The notes beneath the pieces are model-generated. The model saw only the letters and a list, made by a program, of their open reading frames with translations, was not told the origin of the DNA and made no database searches. Positions 40,346 to 48,226 of a stretch of 64,000 nt of DNA are shown piece by piece. Positions within the stretch are counted from its first letter, which is position 1. Every line of letters starts with the position of its first letter. The translations under genes were made by a program, and so were the position numbers. Origin of the DNA: SZUA-448 sp045627185. GTDB lineage: Bacteria; Bacillota; Clostridia; Lachnospirales; Lachnospiraceae. The stretch is taken from the NCBI GenBank assembly GCA_045627185.1, contig JAZQNE010000098.1:9344-73343 (forward strand), in the 5' to 3' direction.

Positions 40346-41314
40346 ATGCCTGCATCATATGTTCATCAATGTATTGCCCAGGACGCTCTGACCAAGCTTA
40401 AGGTGATTCCTGAAAAGCTTACTACAGAGGCTGTTATTGCCGGGTCGGAAGGACCCGACCCTCTGTTTTTTACGCTTAAAACGCCAAAGGGAAAGCAGGC
40501 GCCGCCTGAAGTCGGACATCTGCTTCATAAAGAGCGTACAGGGAAATTTCTTAAGGAACTGATTACCGATGCCGGAAGCAATCCGCTTCTCCAGTCATTT
40601 GTTTACGGATTTCTGGCACATTATGCTACTGACACGGTGTGCCACCCATATATTTATACAAAATCATTCAATGCCGACGGTTCCTACAACGGTAACAGGC
40701 ATTGCAAATTTGAGCATGTTCTTGAGGTTCTGCTCTACAGAACGCAGGGCCATAACACCGGACTTCCCGTTCAGATGGCCGGCTACAAGGCGCTTACAAA
40801 AAGTGAGAAAAAGCATATCGCCAGACTGTTTACGGCTGCCATTAATGCAACATTCCCGGAACATGCCCTGAGTGTCAAGGCTGTAAATAAGAGCTTTAAG
40901 GATTCAATCCTGAATTGTGACCTTCTCAGGTTTTTCGGGCAGAAAAAGCATTCGCTTGTGCTTTCTCTGGTGGCAAAAACGCCTGCAAAGGATCTGATTG
41001 ATTCACATTCGGTTCCCAATATCCCGCTTTCCGCCATGGAAGAGGGCAAGCCTTTTTCAATCTCGGGCTATACATGGGAAACACTTGCAAACCGCGAAAA
41101 ACTTGAATGGCGTTCTTACTGGGAACCTGACAGACCGCGAAATGAGAGCTTTTCCGAATTATACGATATGGCAGTTGAACGTTCCGTAATCTTTATCACG
41201 GCAGCGGTAAGATATTTCGAGAAACAGTGCAGAATTGATGATGTTATGGAGGTTATTGGGGATATGTGCTATGATTCGGGCATTCCCTGGGAACAGACCG
41301 CAAAACTTGTTTGA
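40346..41314 (+). CDS. Zinc-dependent phospholipase C family protein
   Basis: ATG 40346 (322 residues) is preferred: AAGGAG lies 8 bases upstream, while the ATG at 40340 is too close to it. The N-terminus MPASYVHQCIAQDAL, then EGPDPLFF, GHLLHKERT, FVYGFLAHYATDTVCHPYI and FEHVLEVLLYR carry the His and Asp pattern of the bacterial zinc-dependent phospholipase C (PF00882) fold. There is no signal peptide, unlike clostridial alpha-toxin, so it probably is an intracellular hydrolase of unknown substrate. Such proteins are common in gut Firmicutes. The nitroreductase gene follows after 21 bases. Confidence 0.8.
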   Translation: MPASYVHQCIAQDALTKLKVIPEKLTTEAVIAGSEGPDPLFFTLKTPKGKQAPPEVGHLLHKERTGKFLKELITDAGSNPLLQSFVYGFLAHYATDTVCHPYIYTKSFNADGSYNGNRHCKFEHVLEVLLYRTQGHNTGLPVQMAGYKALTKSEKKHIARLFTAAINATFPEHALSVKAVNKSFKDSILNCDLLRFFGQKKHSLVLSLVAKTPAKDLIDSHSVPNIPLSAMEEGKPFSISGYTWETLANREKLEWRSYWEPDRPRNESFSELYDMAVERSVIFITAAVRYFEKQCRIDDVMEVIGDMCYDSGIPWEQTAKLV

Positions 41315-41335
41315 GACGAAGAAAGGCAGTTATCC

Positions 41336-41995
41336 ATGGACGTTTGGAAAGTGATGCGTGAGCGTCATTCGGTAAGAAAATTCCTTGACAGACCTATTGA
41401 ACAGACAAAGACAGACATCCTGAACAGTGCCATTGATGAAATAAATGCAAAGGGTTCAATGCATTTCCAGATGTTTATTGATGAGCCTGAAGCCTTTAAG
41501 GCCGGGAAAGAGCATTACGGCAGCTTTAAGAACTGCAAAAATTATTTTGCTCTTGTTGCGCCTAAGGGCATGGATGAAGAAGTCGGATATTACGGAGAAG
41601 AGCTTGTTCTCCGCGCACAGGAAATCAACCTGAACACCTGCTGGGTGGCTCTGACCTATGAAAAAGGAAAGGTCAGGGTTAAGGTGGATGAAGGCGAAAA
41701 ACTTTATCTGGTTATTGCGCTCGGATATGGGGAAGATCAGGGCAGACAGCATAAGAGCAAGCCTGTGGAAAACCTTGCGAAAAGTATTGGTGAAAAAGCA
41801 TCGTGGTTCGATGCGGGCATGGATGCCGTTATGCTTGCACCTACGGCACTGAACCAGCAGCGTTTCTATTTCGAGCAGCACGGAAACAAGGTTCTTGCAA
41901 GAAATAAGCTTGCAGCACTCAGTAAAGTTGACCTTGGTATTGCCAAGTATCACTTTGAACTTGGTGCCGGCAAAGAAAATTTTGAATGGGAATAA
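41336..41995 (+). CDS. Nitroreductase family protein
   Basis: This 219-residue FMN-dependent oxidoreductase starts MDVWKVMRERHSVRKFLDRPI, the family N-terminal signature for FMN binding. The middle part ELVLRAQEINLNTCWVALTY and the block MLAPTALNQQRFYFEQHGNK fit the clostridial TM1586-type nitroreductases, where two nitroreductase-like halves form one chain. It would reduce nitro groups, quinones or flavins with NAD(P)H; the real substrate is unknown. GAAAGGCAG precedes the ATG. It sits between the phospholipase-like gene and GH43, with 3 bases to the latter. Confidence 0.87.
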   Translation: MDVWKVMRERHSVRKFLDRPIEQTKTDILNSAIDEINAKGSMHFQMFIDEPEAFKAGKEHYGSFKNCKNYFALVAPKGMDEEVGYYGEELVLRAQEINLNTCWVALTYEKGKVRVKVDEGEKLYLVIALGYGEDQGRQHKSKPVENLAKSIGEKASWFDAGMDAVMLAPTALNQQRFYFEQHGNKVLARNKLAALSKVDLGIAKYHFELGAGKENFEWE

Positions 41996-41998
41996 AAT

Positions 41999-42988
41999 AT
42001 GGACGAAAGACCGAGAAACGGACTGCTTACTGAATTCAACACTCCTTTTATTGAGCAGAGGGCAGACCCGTATGTAATAAAAAGTGAGGACGGAAAGTAT
42101 TATTTCACCGCTTCGGTACCTGCGTATGACAGAATTGTCCTGCGCTGCGCGGATTCGCTTAAGGGCCTGAAAAATGCCTCGGAAAAGACAATCTGGCACA
42201 GACATGAAAGCGGCCCCATGAGCCATCATATCTGGGCTCCCGAGCTGCATTTCCTGTTCGGGAAATGGTATATTTATTTTGCCGGCGGAGAGCATGAAAA
42301 CGTCTGGAAAATAAGGCCTTATGTGCTGGAATGCCAGGGCCCGGATCCCATGAATGACGAATGGGTTGAGAAGGGAAAAATCCAAAGGAGTGATGATGAT
42401 ATCTATTCCTTTGATTCGTTTTCACTTGATGCGACCGTTTTTGAAAACAAAGGCAAATATTATTATATCTGGGCTGAAAAAGTGGCCGGCGGCGTTGGAA
42501 TTTCAAATCTGTACATCGCAAGAATGCAGTCTGCGTATAAGCTTGAAACTGCTCAGGTGCTCCTCACCACTCCGGATTATGACTGGGAACGTGTTGACAT
42601 CTGGGTGAATGAAGGCCCTGCCGTGATTAAGCACGACGGGAAGATTTACCTCACCTTTTCCGCAAGTGCAACCGGTGAATGCTATTGTATGGGCCTTATG
42701 GAGGTTGATGAAAATGCAGACCTTCTGGACCCGCATGAATGGAAAAAACGGAAGAAACCGGTTCTGTGCTCGGATCGCGAAAAGGGTTTTTACGGCCCGG
42801 GACATAACAGCTTTACTGAGGATGAGGACGGTAACCCCGTATGCGTCTTCCACGCACGCACATATTTGGAAATAACGGGCGATCCGCTGTATGATCCAAA
42901 CAGACATACCATGCTGATGTATGTTACCTGGGACGATAAAGGGGCTCCTGTTCTGGATTACGGGCAGATGGTCAGAACCGGTGAATAA
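41999..42988 (+). CDS. GH43 family glycosidase
   Basis: This 329-residue protein is a five-bladed beta-propeller glycosidase of family 43, cleaving arabinofuranosyl or xylosyl residues from plant polysaccharides. The catalytic base is Asp in EQRADPYVIK near residue 23; SFSLDATVFENKGKYYYIWA supplies the pKa-modulating Asp and VDIWVNEGPAVIKHDGKIYL the likely acid Glu. There is no signal peptide, so it probably acts on imported oligosaccharides. It lies 3 bases after the nitroreductase stop. The downstream fucose/arabinose-isomerase-like gene and FGGY kinase suggest pentose use, but they are not in the same operon. Confidence 0.9.
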   Translation: MDERPRNGLLTEFNTPFIEQRADPYVIKSEDGKYYFTASVPAYDRIVLRCADSLKGLKNASEKTIWHRHESGPMSHHIWAPELHFLFGKWYIYFAGGEHENVWKIRPYVLECQGPDPMNDEWVEKGKIQRSDDDIYSFDSFSLDATVFENKGKYYYIWAEKVAGGVGISNLYIARMQSAYKLETAQVLLTTPDYDWERVDIWVNEGPAVIKHDGKIYLTFSASATGECYCMGLMEVDENADLLDPHEWKKRKKPVLCSDREKGFYGPGHNSFTEDEDGNPVCVFHARTYLEITGDPLYDPNRHTMLMYVTWDDKGAPVLDYGQMVRTGE

Positions 42989-43032
42989 AAAACTTCGGAA
43001 ACACAGCAAACTGAAATAAAGGGGAAAAAAAC

Positions 43033-43410
43033 ATGATAAACTTTATAAACAATTCGCAGGTTTTTAAGCTTAAAGAGGTTGAAAAAGGAACCTTTGACGA
43101 AACCGTAAAATGCTTTTACGTAAACGGTGAGGAAACGGTTGCATGTTATAAGGCAATTCGCGACTACATTGTATTTACGAACAAGAGAATGATAGTTGTT
43201 GACGTGCAGGGTCTTACGGGCAAAAAGAAGGATTTTTCCTGCTTCCCTTACAGTAAAATTCAGGCGTTCTCGGTAGAAACAGCGGGCATCATTGATATTG
43301 ATACCGATGTTGAAATTATTTTTGCGGGTCTTGGAACAGTACATCTTGAGTTCACAATCGGAACGGATGTTGCAAAACTTTTGAGACTTATCAGCGCATA
43401 TGTGCTGTAA
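43033..43410 (+). CDS. PH-domain protein
   Basis: This 125-residue soluble protein matches the bacterial PH domain (bPH_1) family: EKGTFDETVKCFYVNGEETV, YIVFTNKRMIVVDVQGLTGK, FSCFPYSKIQAFSVETAG and the final helix GTDVAKLLRLISAYVL. The YIVFTNKRMIVVD strand with a nearby Lys-rich loop is the clearest mark. These proteins are thought to be scaffolds; no ligand is established. GGGGAAA precedes the ATG. It stands between GH43 and ddh and ends in a small terminator. Confidence 0.88.
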   Translation: MINFINNSQVFKLKEVEKGTFDETVKCFYVNGEETVACYKAIRDYIVFTNKRMIVVDVQGLTGKKKDFSCFPYSKIQAFSVETAGIIDIDTDVEIIFAGLGTVHLEFTIGTDVAKLLRLISAYVL

Positions 43411-43419
43411 AAAACTCTG

Positions 43420-43448
43420 AAAAGGATAATAGAATAATATCCTTTTTT
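43420..43448 (+). terminator. Terminator after the PH-domain gene
   Basis: AAAAGGATA (43420-43428) pairs with TATCCTTTT (43438-43446) around a 9-base loop, followed by TT. Confidence 0.75.
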
Positions 43449-43479
43449 CAGATAAAAATTGAAAGACAGAGATATAGTT

Positions 43480-43495
43480 ACGAAGTATACTTCGT
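43480..43495. promoter_or_regulatory. 16-bp perfect palindrome in the ddh leader
   Basis: ACGAAGTATACTTCGT is fully self-complementary and lies directly before the ribosome site GAAGGAG of ddh. It may be an operator or a hairpin that controls access to the ribosome site. Confidence 0.6.
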
Positions 43496-43514
43496 CAGTG
43501 AAGGAGATATAAAT

Positions 43515-44501
43515 ATGGCAATCAGAATAGGTATTCTCGGATACGGTAACCTTGGAAAAGGCGTAGAATGTGCAATTAAGCACAATCCCGACACAGAACT
43601 TGCGTGTGTTTTCACACGCCGTGATCCTGAAACGGTAAAGGTGCTGACACCCGGAGCAAAGGTTGTGAAGTCATCTGAAATGGAGCAGTATAAGGATGCT
43701 GTCGACGTTCTTATTATCTGCGGCGGAAGCGCAACAGACCTTCCTGCCCAGACACCGGCTGCAGTAAAGCTTTTCAACGTAATTGACAGTTTTGATACGC
43801 ATGCCCGCATCCCGGAGCATTTCGCAAAGGTTGACGGTGAAGCAAAAGCAGCAGGACATCTTGCCCTGATTTCTGCCGGCTGGGATCCCGGAATGTTCTC
43901 TATCAACAGAGTTTATGCCGAAAGCATTCTGACAAGCGGTAAGGATTACACATTCTGGGGACGTGGCGTGAGCCAGGGACATTCGGATGCCATCCGCAGA
44001 ATTGAAGGCGTTCAGGATGCAAAGCAGTACACCATTCCCGTTCCCGAAGCTCTGGAACGTGTCAGAAACGGTGAAATGCCTGAACTTTCAACCCGTGAAA
44101 AACACACAAGAGAATGCTTTGTAGTTACAAAAGAGGGCGCCGACAAGGCACGCATCGAGCAGGAAATCAAGTCCATGCCGAACTATTTTGCAGACTATGA
44201 TACGACCGTTAATTTCATATCTCAGGAAGAACTTAAACAGAATCACAGCGGACTTCCGCACGGCGGTTTTGTAATCCGCACCGGAAAGACCGGCTGGGAC
44301 GATGAACACACAGAGACCATCGAATACAGTCTTAAGCTTGATTCGAACCCCGAGTTTACGGCGAGCGTACTTGTTGCATGTGCAAGAGCCGTTTACCGTC
44401 TGTCAACAGAAGGCGCAACCGGATGCAAGACACTTCTTGACATTGCGCCTTCATATCTGAGCCCCATGAGCGGGGAAGAACTCAGGGCACATCTGCTGTA
44501 A
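43515..44501 (+). CDS. ddh: meso-Diaminopimelate D-dehydrogenase
   Basis: This 328-residue NADP-dependent enzyme turns tetrahydrodipicolinate and ammonia into meso-diaminopimelate in one step, bypassing the succinylase/acetylase routes of lysine and peptidoglycan synthesis. The Rossmann fold starts IRIGILGYGNLGKGVECAI; CVFTRRDP, DVLIICGGSATDLP and SAGWDPGMFSINR are family hallmarks, and GRGVSQGHSDAIRRIEGV carries the substrate-binding residues. KHTRECFV and LPHGGFVIRTG lie in the C-terminal domain. GAAGGAG precedes the ATG, with a 16-bp palindrome just upstream. The length is typical. Localisation: cytoplasm. Confidence 0.95.
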   Translation: MAIRIGILGYGNLGKGVECAIKHNPDTELACVFTRRDPETVKVLTPGAKVVKSSEMEQYKDAVDVLIICGGSATDLPAQTPAAVKLFNVIDSFDTHARIPEHFAKVDGEAKAAGHLALISAGWDPGMFSINRVYAESILTSGKDYTFWGRGVSQGHSDAIRRIEGVQDAKQYTIPVPEALERVRNGEMPELSTREKHTRECFVVTKEGADKARIEQEIKSMPNYFADYDTTVNFISQEELKQNHSGLPHGGFVIRTGKTGWDDEHTETIEYSLKLDSNPEFTASVLVACARAVYRLSTEGATGCKTLLDIAPSYLSPMSGEELRAHLL

Positions 44502-44584
44502 AGACGTACCCGGGCAGTAATAATCAAAGGTTTTGCCGGGGCGCAGGCGGGGACTTATGCGATTAAGAGAAAGAGAGGGAGATT

Positions 44585-46183
44585 ATGACACAGAGTGAAA
44601 ACAAAAATCTGATTCAGAACGGTAAAGCCGTACTTGGTATTGAATTTGGTTCAACACGAATCAAGGCCGTCCTTGTGAATGACAAAAACGAACCGATTGC
44701 CATGGGCGGACATGATTGGGAAAACCGCCTTGAAAACGGCATCTGGACCTACAGCCTTGATGATATCGGCACGGGCCTTCAGGACTGCTACGCAAAGCTT
44801 CTTGAAGATGTTAAGGCGAAATATGATACCGATATTACAAAGCTTGCGGGCATCGGCTTCAGTGCCATGATGCACGGCTATATGGCATTCAATGCTGACG
44901 ATGAACTTCTTGTTCCTTTCAGAACCTGGAGAAATACGATTACCGGTCCCGCATCGGAGGAACTCACAAAGCTGTTTAATTTCCATATTCCCCAGCGCTG
45001 GAGCATTGCCCACTTCTATCAGGCAATCTTAAACGGTGAGGAACACGTTAAAGATATTAAGCATGTAACAACACTTGCAGGCTACATTCACTGGAAACTC
45101 ACCGGAAAGAGAGTTCTTGGCGTTGGCGAAGCTTCAGGTATGTTCCCTGTTGATTCCGCAACAGGCCTGTTCTATTCGGACATGGTAAGCAAGTTTGAGG
45201 AACTTCCGAATGTTAAAAAGTTCGGTTTCAAGCTTGCAGAGGTTTTCCCGGGCGTTCTTTCCGCCGGCGAAAATGCGGGAACACTTACGGCTGAAGGCGC
45301 AAAATTCCTTGATGTAAGCGGAAAACTTGAGCCCGGCTGCCCGCTCTGTCCTCCCGAAGGAGATGCGGGAACCGGAATGGTTGCCACAAATGCTGTTGCA
45401 GAACGCACAGGAAACGTATCGGCAGGTACTTCCGTATTCGCAATGGTTGTTATGGAAAAACCGCTCAGCAAGCCTTATGAGGAAATCGACATCGTAACAA
45501 CTCCTACGGGAGAATCGGTTGCAATGGTTCACTGCAATAACTGTACATCAGACCTTAACGCATGGGTTAACCTGTTTAAGGAATTTGCTGAGAACTTCGG
45601 CATGAAGGTTGATATGAACAATCTTTTCGGAACTCTTTACAACAAGGCCCTTGAAGGCGATGCCGACTGTGGCGGACTTCTTGCTTACAATTATTTCTCA
45701 GGCGAGCACGTAACGGGATTTACGGAAGGCCGTCCGCTGTTTGTACGTACACCTGACAGCAAATTCAATCTTGCAAACTTCATGAGAGTTCATCTTTTCA
45801 CATCACTCGGTGCTCTTAAGACGGGTCTTGATATCCTTCTTAAGACTGAAGGTGTAAAGGTTGACAAAATTACAGGCCATGGTGGTCTGTTTAAGACAAA
45901 AGGCGTTGGCCAGAGCATCCTTGCAGCCGCTATTGATGCACCTGTTTCCGTAATGGAAACGGCAGGCGAAGGCGGAGCATGGGGAATGGCTGTTCTTGCT
46001 TCATTTATGGTTAACCGCGCAAACGGTGAAAGCCTTTCGGAATACCTGAACAATAAGGTATTTGCAGGTCAGAAGTCAATTGATCTTGCGCCAAAGGCTG
46101 CAGATGTTGCCGGCTTTGACAAGTTCCTTGAAAGATATACGAAGGGTCTTGCAATTGAAAAGGCAGCAGTTGAGAATCTTTGA
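44585..46183 (+). CDS. FGGY-family carbohydrate kinase
   Basis: This 532-residue protein has the two actin-like domains of FGGY sugar kinases: phosphate 1 loop VLGIEFGSTRIKAVLVN, GFSAMMHGYMAFN, RTWRNTIT, then in the second half EGDAGTGMVATNAV and the adenosine loop ITGHGGLFKTKGVGQ and ETAGEGGAWGMAVLAS. Usual substrates are xylulose, ribulose or fuculose; the subgroup is often annotated xylulokinase but the sugar is not certain here. GAGGGAG precedes the ATG. It is followed at 15 bases by a methyltransferase gene, an odd partner. The fucose/arabinose-isomerase-like gene at the window end would be a logical metabolic partner. Confidence 0.87.
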   Translation: MTQSENKNLIQNGKAVLGIEFGSTRIKAVLVNDKNEPIAMGGHDWENRLENGIWTYSLDDIGTGLQDCYAKLLEDVKAKYDTDITKLAGIGFSAMMHGYMAFNADDELLVPFRTWRNTITGPASEELTKLFNFHIPQRWSIAHFYQAILNGEEHVKDIKHVTTLAGYIHWKLTGKRVLGVGEASGMFPVDSATGLFYSDMVSKFEELPNVKKFGFKLAEVFPGVLSAGENAGTLTAEGAKFLDVSGKLEPGCPLCPPEGDAGTGMVATNAVAERTGNVSAGTSVFAMVVMEKPLSKPYEEIDIVTTPTGESVAMVHCNNCTSDLNAWVNLFKEFAENFGMKVDMNNLFGTLYNKALEGDADCGGLLAYNYFSGEHVTGFTEGRPLFVRTPDSKFNLANFMRVHLFTSLGALKTGLDILLKTEGVKVDKITGHGGLFKTKGVGQSILAAAIDAPVSVMETAGEGGAWGMAVLASFMVNRANGESLSEYLNNKVFAGQKSIDLAPKAADVAGFDKFLERYTKGLAIEKAAVENL

Positions 46184-46198
46184 CCCGGGAGTTACTTA

Positions 46199-47875
46199 AT
46201 GTACGAAAATCTCTTAAAACAGTTAAAACCAAAGCCCAAAATGAACCTGAAATTTTATAAGGGTTCGGACAAATATTCGGAAGGTGCGGTTGAGGATAAA
46301 CTAATCGAACTGATTGCATCGGCACCTGAAGAAGATTATACGGAAATCATTTCTCAGAATTACAGCTGGTCTTCGTATTATCATCTTACTCATATCAGAA
46401 AAAACCTTCTGAACTGGTATCCGTTTGCGGGCGGCGACCTGCTTGAAATCGGCTGCGGACTGGGCGCTTTTACAAACCTTTTCTGTGAAAAATGTGATTC
46501 GGTTACAGCTGTTGAACTGTCACAGCGCCGTGCTACCGCAACACTTTTAAGGTGCAGGGAAAGGGAAAACCTTGAGATTATTGTGGGTGACCTGAATGAC
46601 ATTGAGTTCGATAAGCAGTTTGACTATATTACACTGATTGGCGTGCTCGAGTATCAGGGAAATTTCTCTGATTCAAAGAACCCTTATCTTGATTTTCTCC
46701 GCACAATCAGAAAGCTTCTTAAATCAAACGGAAAGCTTCTTGTTGCCATAGAGAACCAGTATGGTTTGAAATACTGGTGCGGTGCGGCTGAGGACCATAC
46801 CGGAAAGCCTTTTGACGGCCTTAACCAGTATGAACTTTCAAATGCGAAGAGCAGGACGTTTTCAAAGGCTGCGCTTGATGACCTTCTGGGACAGGCCGGA
46901 TTTGACGGACGTTTCTTCTACTATCCCATGCCTGACTACAAGCTTCCGACCGTAATTTATTCGGAAAAGGAGCTTCCGAAGGATGAAAATATGTTTAATC
47001 TCCGTCCGTACTATATTCCGAACAACAAATCGGTTATTGCTCCGGAAATGAAGATTTATAAAGATGTTATCGCCAACAACGTATTTGAGTTTTTCGCAAA
47101 CTCATTCCTGGTTGAATGCTCAAAGAACAAAAAAGAGAATCTGGGTGAGATTACATTTGTTACCCACAGTACCTTCAGACAGCCGGAATACAGGATTTCA
47201 ACGTGCTTTGACAAGCATGGCCGTGTTTACAAAAAAGCGGCTGACGGAAGAGGCGTAAGGCATCTTGAAGAGACGGCTTATAATGAGTATGACCTTTATA
47301 ATCACGGCCTTTCGATTCTTCAGAGTGAAATGAAGGATGGCGACCTTGTTGCGGATTACTGTGATTTGCCTACGGCTGAGCAGTATGCACTGGGCTTCCT
47401 GCGTGACACGGGCCTGTCGGAAGAAAAAAAGCTTGAGCAGTTTGACAAGCTTATGGAAAAATGGGTTAACGATATTCTGAAGTCATCAGACCTTGAAGCA
47501 GAAGAAAACATAGTATTCGAGCTGATTCCGGACCTTCCGAAAACACCGGAAAACTATTCACGTTTCGGCCCTGTGCTTAAGACCGGTTACATTGATATGG
47601 TTTTCAGAAATGCGTTTATGGCAGACGGAGAACTTGCGTGGTTTGACCAGGAATGGATGATGGAAAACATTCCTGCAAGATATATTATCTGGCGCGGGCT
47701 TGGCCTTTTCCATTTCTCCTATCCTGAAGATTTCACCACCGGGATGTTCCACAAATATCTTGTGAAATATGGTGTTTATGACTGCCATGAGGAATTTTCA
47801 AAGATAGATTCACTGTTTAACAAGAGCGTTATAGATGCAAAGGCTATGGCTGAGAGAAACAATCTGCCGGCGTGA
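46199..47875 (+). CDS. SAM-dependent methyltransferase with unknown C-terminal domain
   Basis: This 558-residue soluble protein has a class I methyltransferase in its first ~260 residues: SAM-binding motif I LLEIGCGLGAF (81-91), AVELS, IVGDLNDIEF and the post-motif FDYITLIGVLEYQG. Residues ~270-558 form a second domain (EYRISTCFDKHGRVYKKAAD, TGYIDMVFRNAFMADGELAW, FDQEWMMENIPARYIIWRGL) with Asp/Trp-rich motifs recalling kinase-like or phosphotransferase folds. Similar two-part proteins occur near surface-polysaccharide genes in Firmicutes. Substrate unknown; a sugar or lipid-linked glycan is plausible. The start follows GGGAG at 46188-46192. Confidence 0.8.
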   Translation: MYENLLKQLKPKPKMNLKFYKGSDKYSEGAVEDKLIELIASAPEEDYTEIISQNYSWSSYYHLTHIRKNLLNWYPFAGGDLLEIGCGLGAFTNLFCEKCDSVTAVELSQRRATATLLRCRERENLEIIVGDLNDIEFDKQFDYITLIGVLEYQGNFSDSKNPYLDFLRTIRKLLKSNGKLLVAIENQYGLKYWCGAAEDHTGKPFDGLNQYELSNAKSRTFSKAALDDLLGQAGFDGRFFYYPMPDYKLPTVIYSEKELPKDENMFNLRPYYIPNNKSVIAPEMKIYKDVIANNVFEFFANSFLVECSKNKKENLGEITFVTHSTFRQPEYRISTCFDKHGRVYKKAADGRGVRHLEETAYNEYDLYNHGLSILQSEMKDGDLVADYCDLPTAEQYALGFLRDTGLSEEKKLEQFDKLMEKWVNDILKSSDLEAEENIVFELIPDLPKTPENYSRFGPVLKTGYIDMVFRNAFMADGELAWFDQEWMMENIPARYIIWRGLGLFHFSYPEDFTTGMFHKYLVKYGVYDCHEEFSKIDSLFNKSVIDAKAMAERNNLPA

Positions 47876-48042
47876 ACGTAAATGGCATTGTTTAAAATGC
47901 ACAACGAAACATAAAAAAACGGGCGTTTCTCTTGACAAAACTGTGCATGGTGTACAAAGACACCGTCGATATTACCAAAAAAAACTTTGAAATTTTATGA
48001 TGTTTGTGCACACTTTTTCAAAAGTTCTGATATAATAACACT

Positions 48043-48140
48043 CGTAAACCCCAATACATTATATAGTTTTTGCTACACCCCATAAGTAACAAAATACCTT
48101 CTCCGAAAATAGACAGCATTCCCGGCTGTCTATTTTTGTT
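48043..48140 (+). ncRNA. Candidate ~95-nt small RNA
   Basis: The extended -10 TATAAT (48031-48036) would start a transcript near 48043. It would end at the terminator AAAATAGACAGC/GCTGTCTATTTT (48106-48117 and 48125-48136; 7-base loop; TTTTTG after). The next gene has its own promoter after this terminator, so the unit does not look like a simple leader. There is no ORF inside. I cannot match a known RNA family. Confidence 0.5.
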
Positions 48141-48141
48141 T
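48106..48141 (+). terminator. Terminator before the GH13 gene
   Basis: 12-bp perfect stem, loop ATTCCCG, T-rich tail. It ends the candidate small RNA or attenuates transcription from upstream. Confidence 0.85.
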
Positions 48142-48226
48142 TATGTTCACTTTTCGGATTAAATGTGATAAAATAACAGTATGAATGCCTTTTTATGCGC
48201 ATTCAATAATGTATTAAGGGGCTTTT

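Larger units (their letters stand above)
47876..48226 (+). other. Intergenic region with two promoters
   Basis: 351 bases. It contains an extended -10 promoter (TGATATAAT at 48028-48036), then a perfect 12-bp terminator ending near 48137, and after that a separate promoter for the GH13 gene: TTCACT (48146-48151), 17 bases, TAAAAT (48169-48174). No ORF of note. Confidence 0.6.

Noticed and set aside
41456..42385. 309-codon open frame on the minus strand
   Set aside because: It lies antisense to the nitroreductase and GH43 genes, both with clear family motifs; the antisense protein has no motif or ribosome site.
43480..43495. loxP-like recombination site
   Set aside because: The palindrome shares only a few bases with lox arms, has no asymmetric spacer, and no recombinase gene is nearby.
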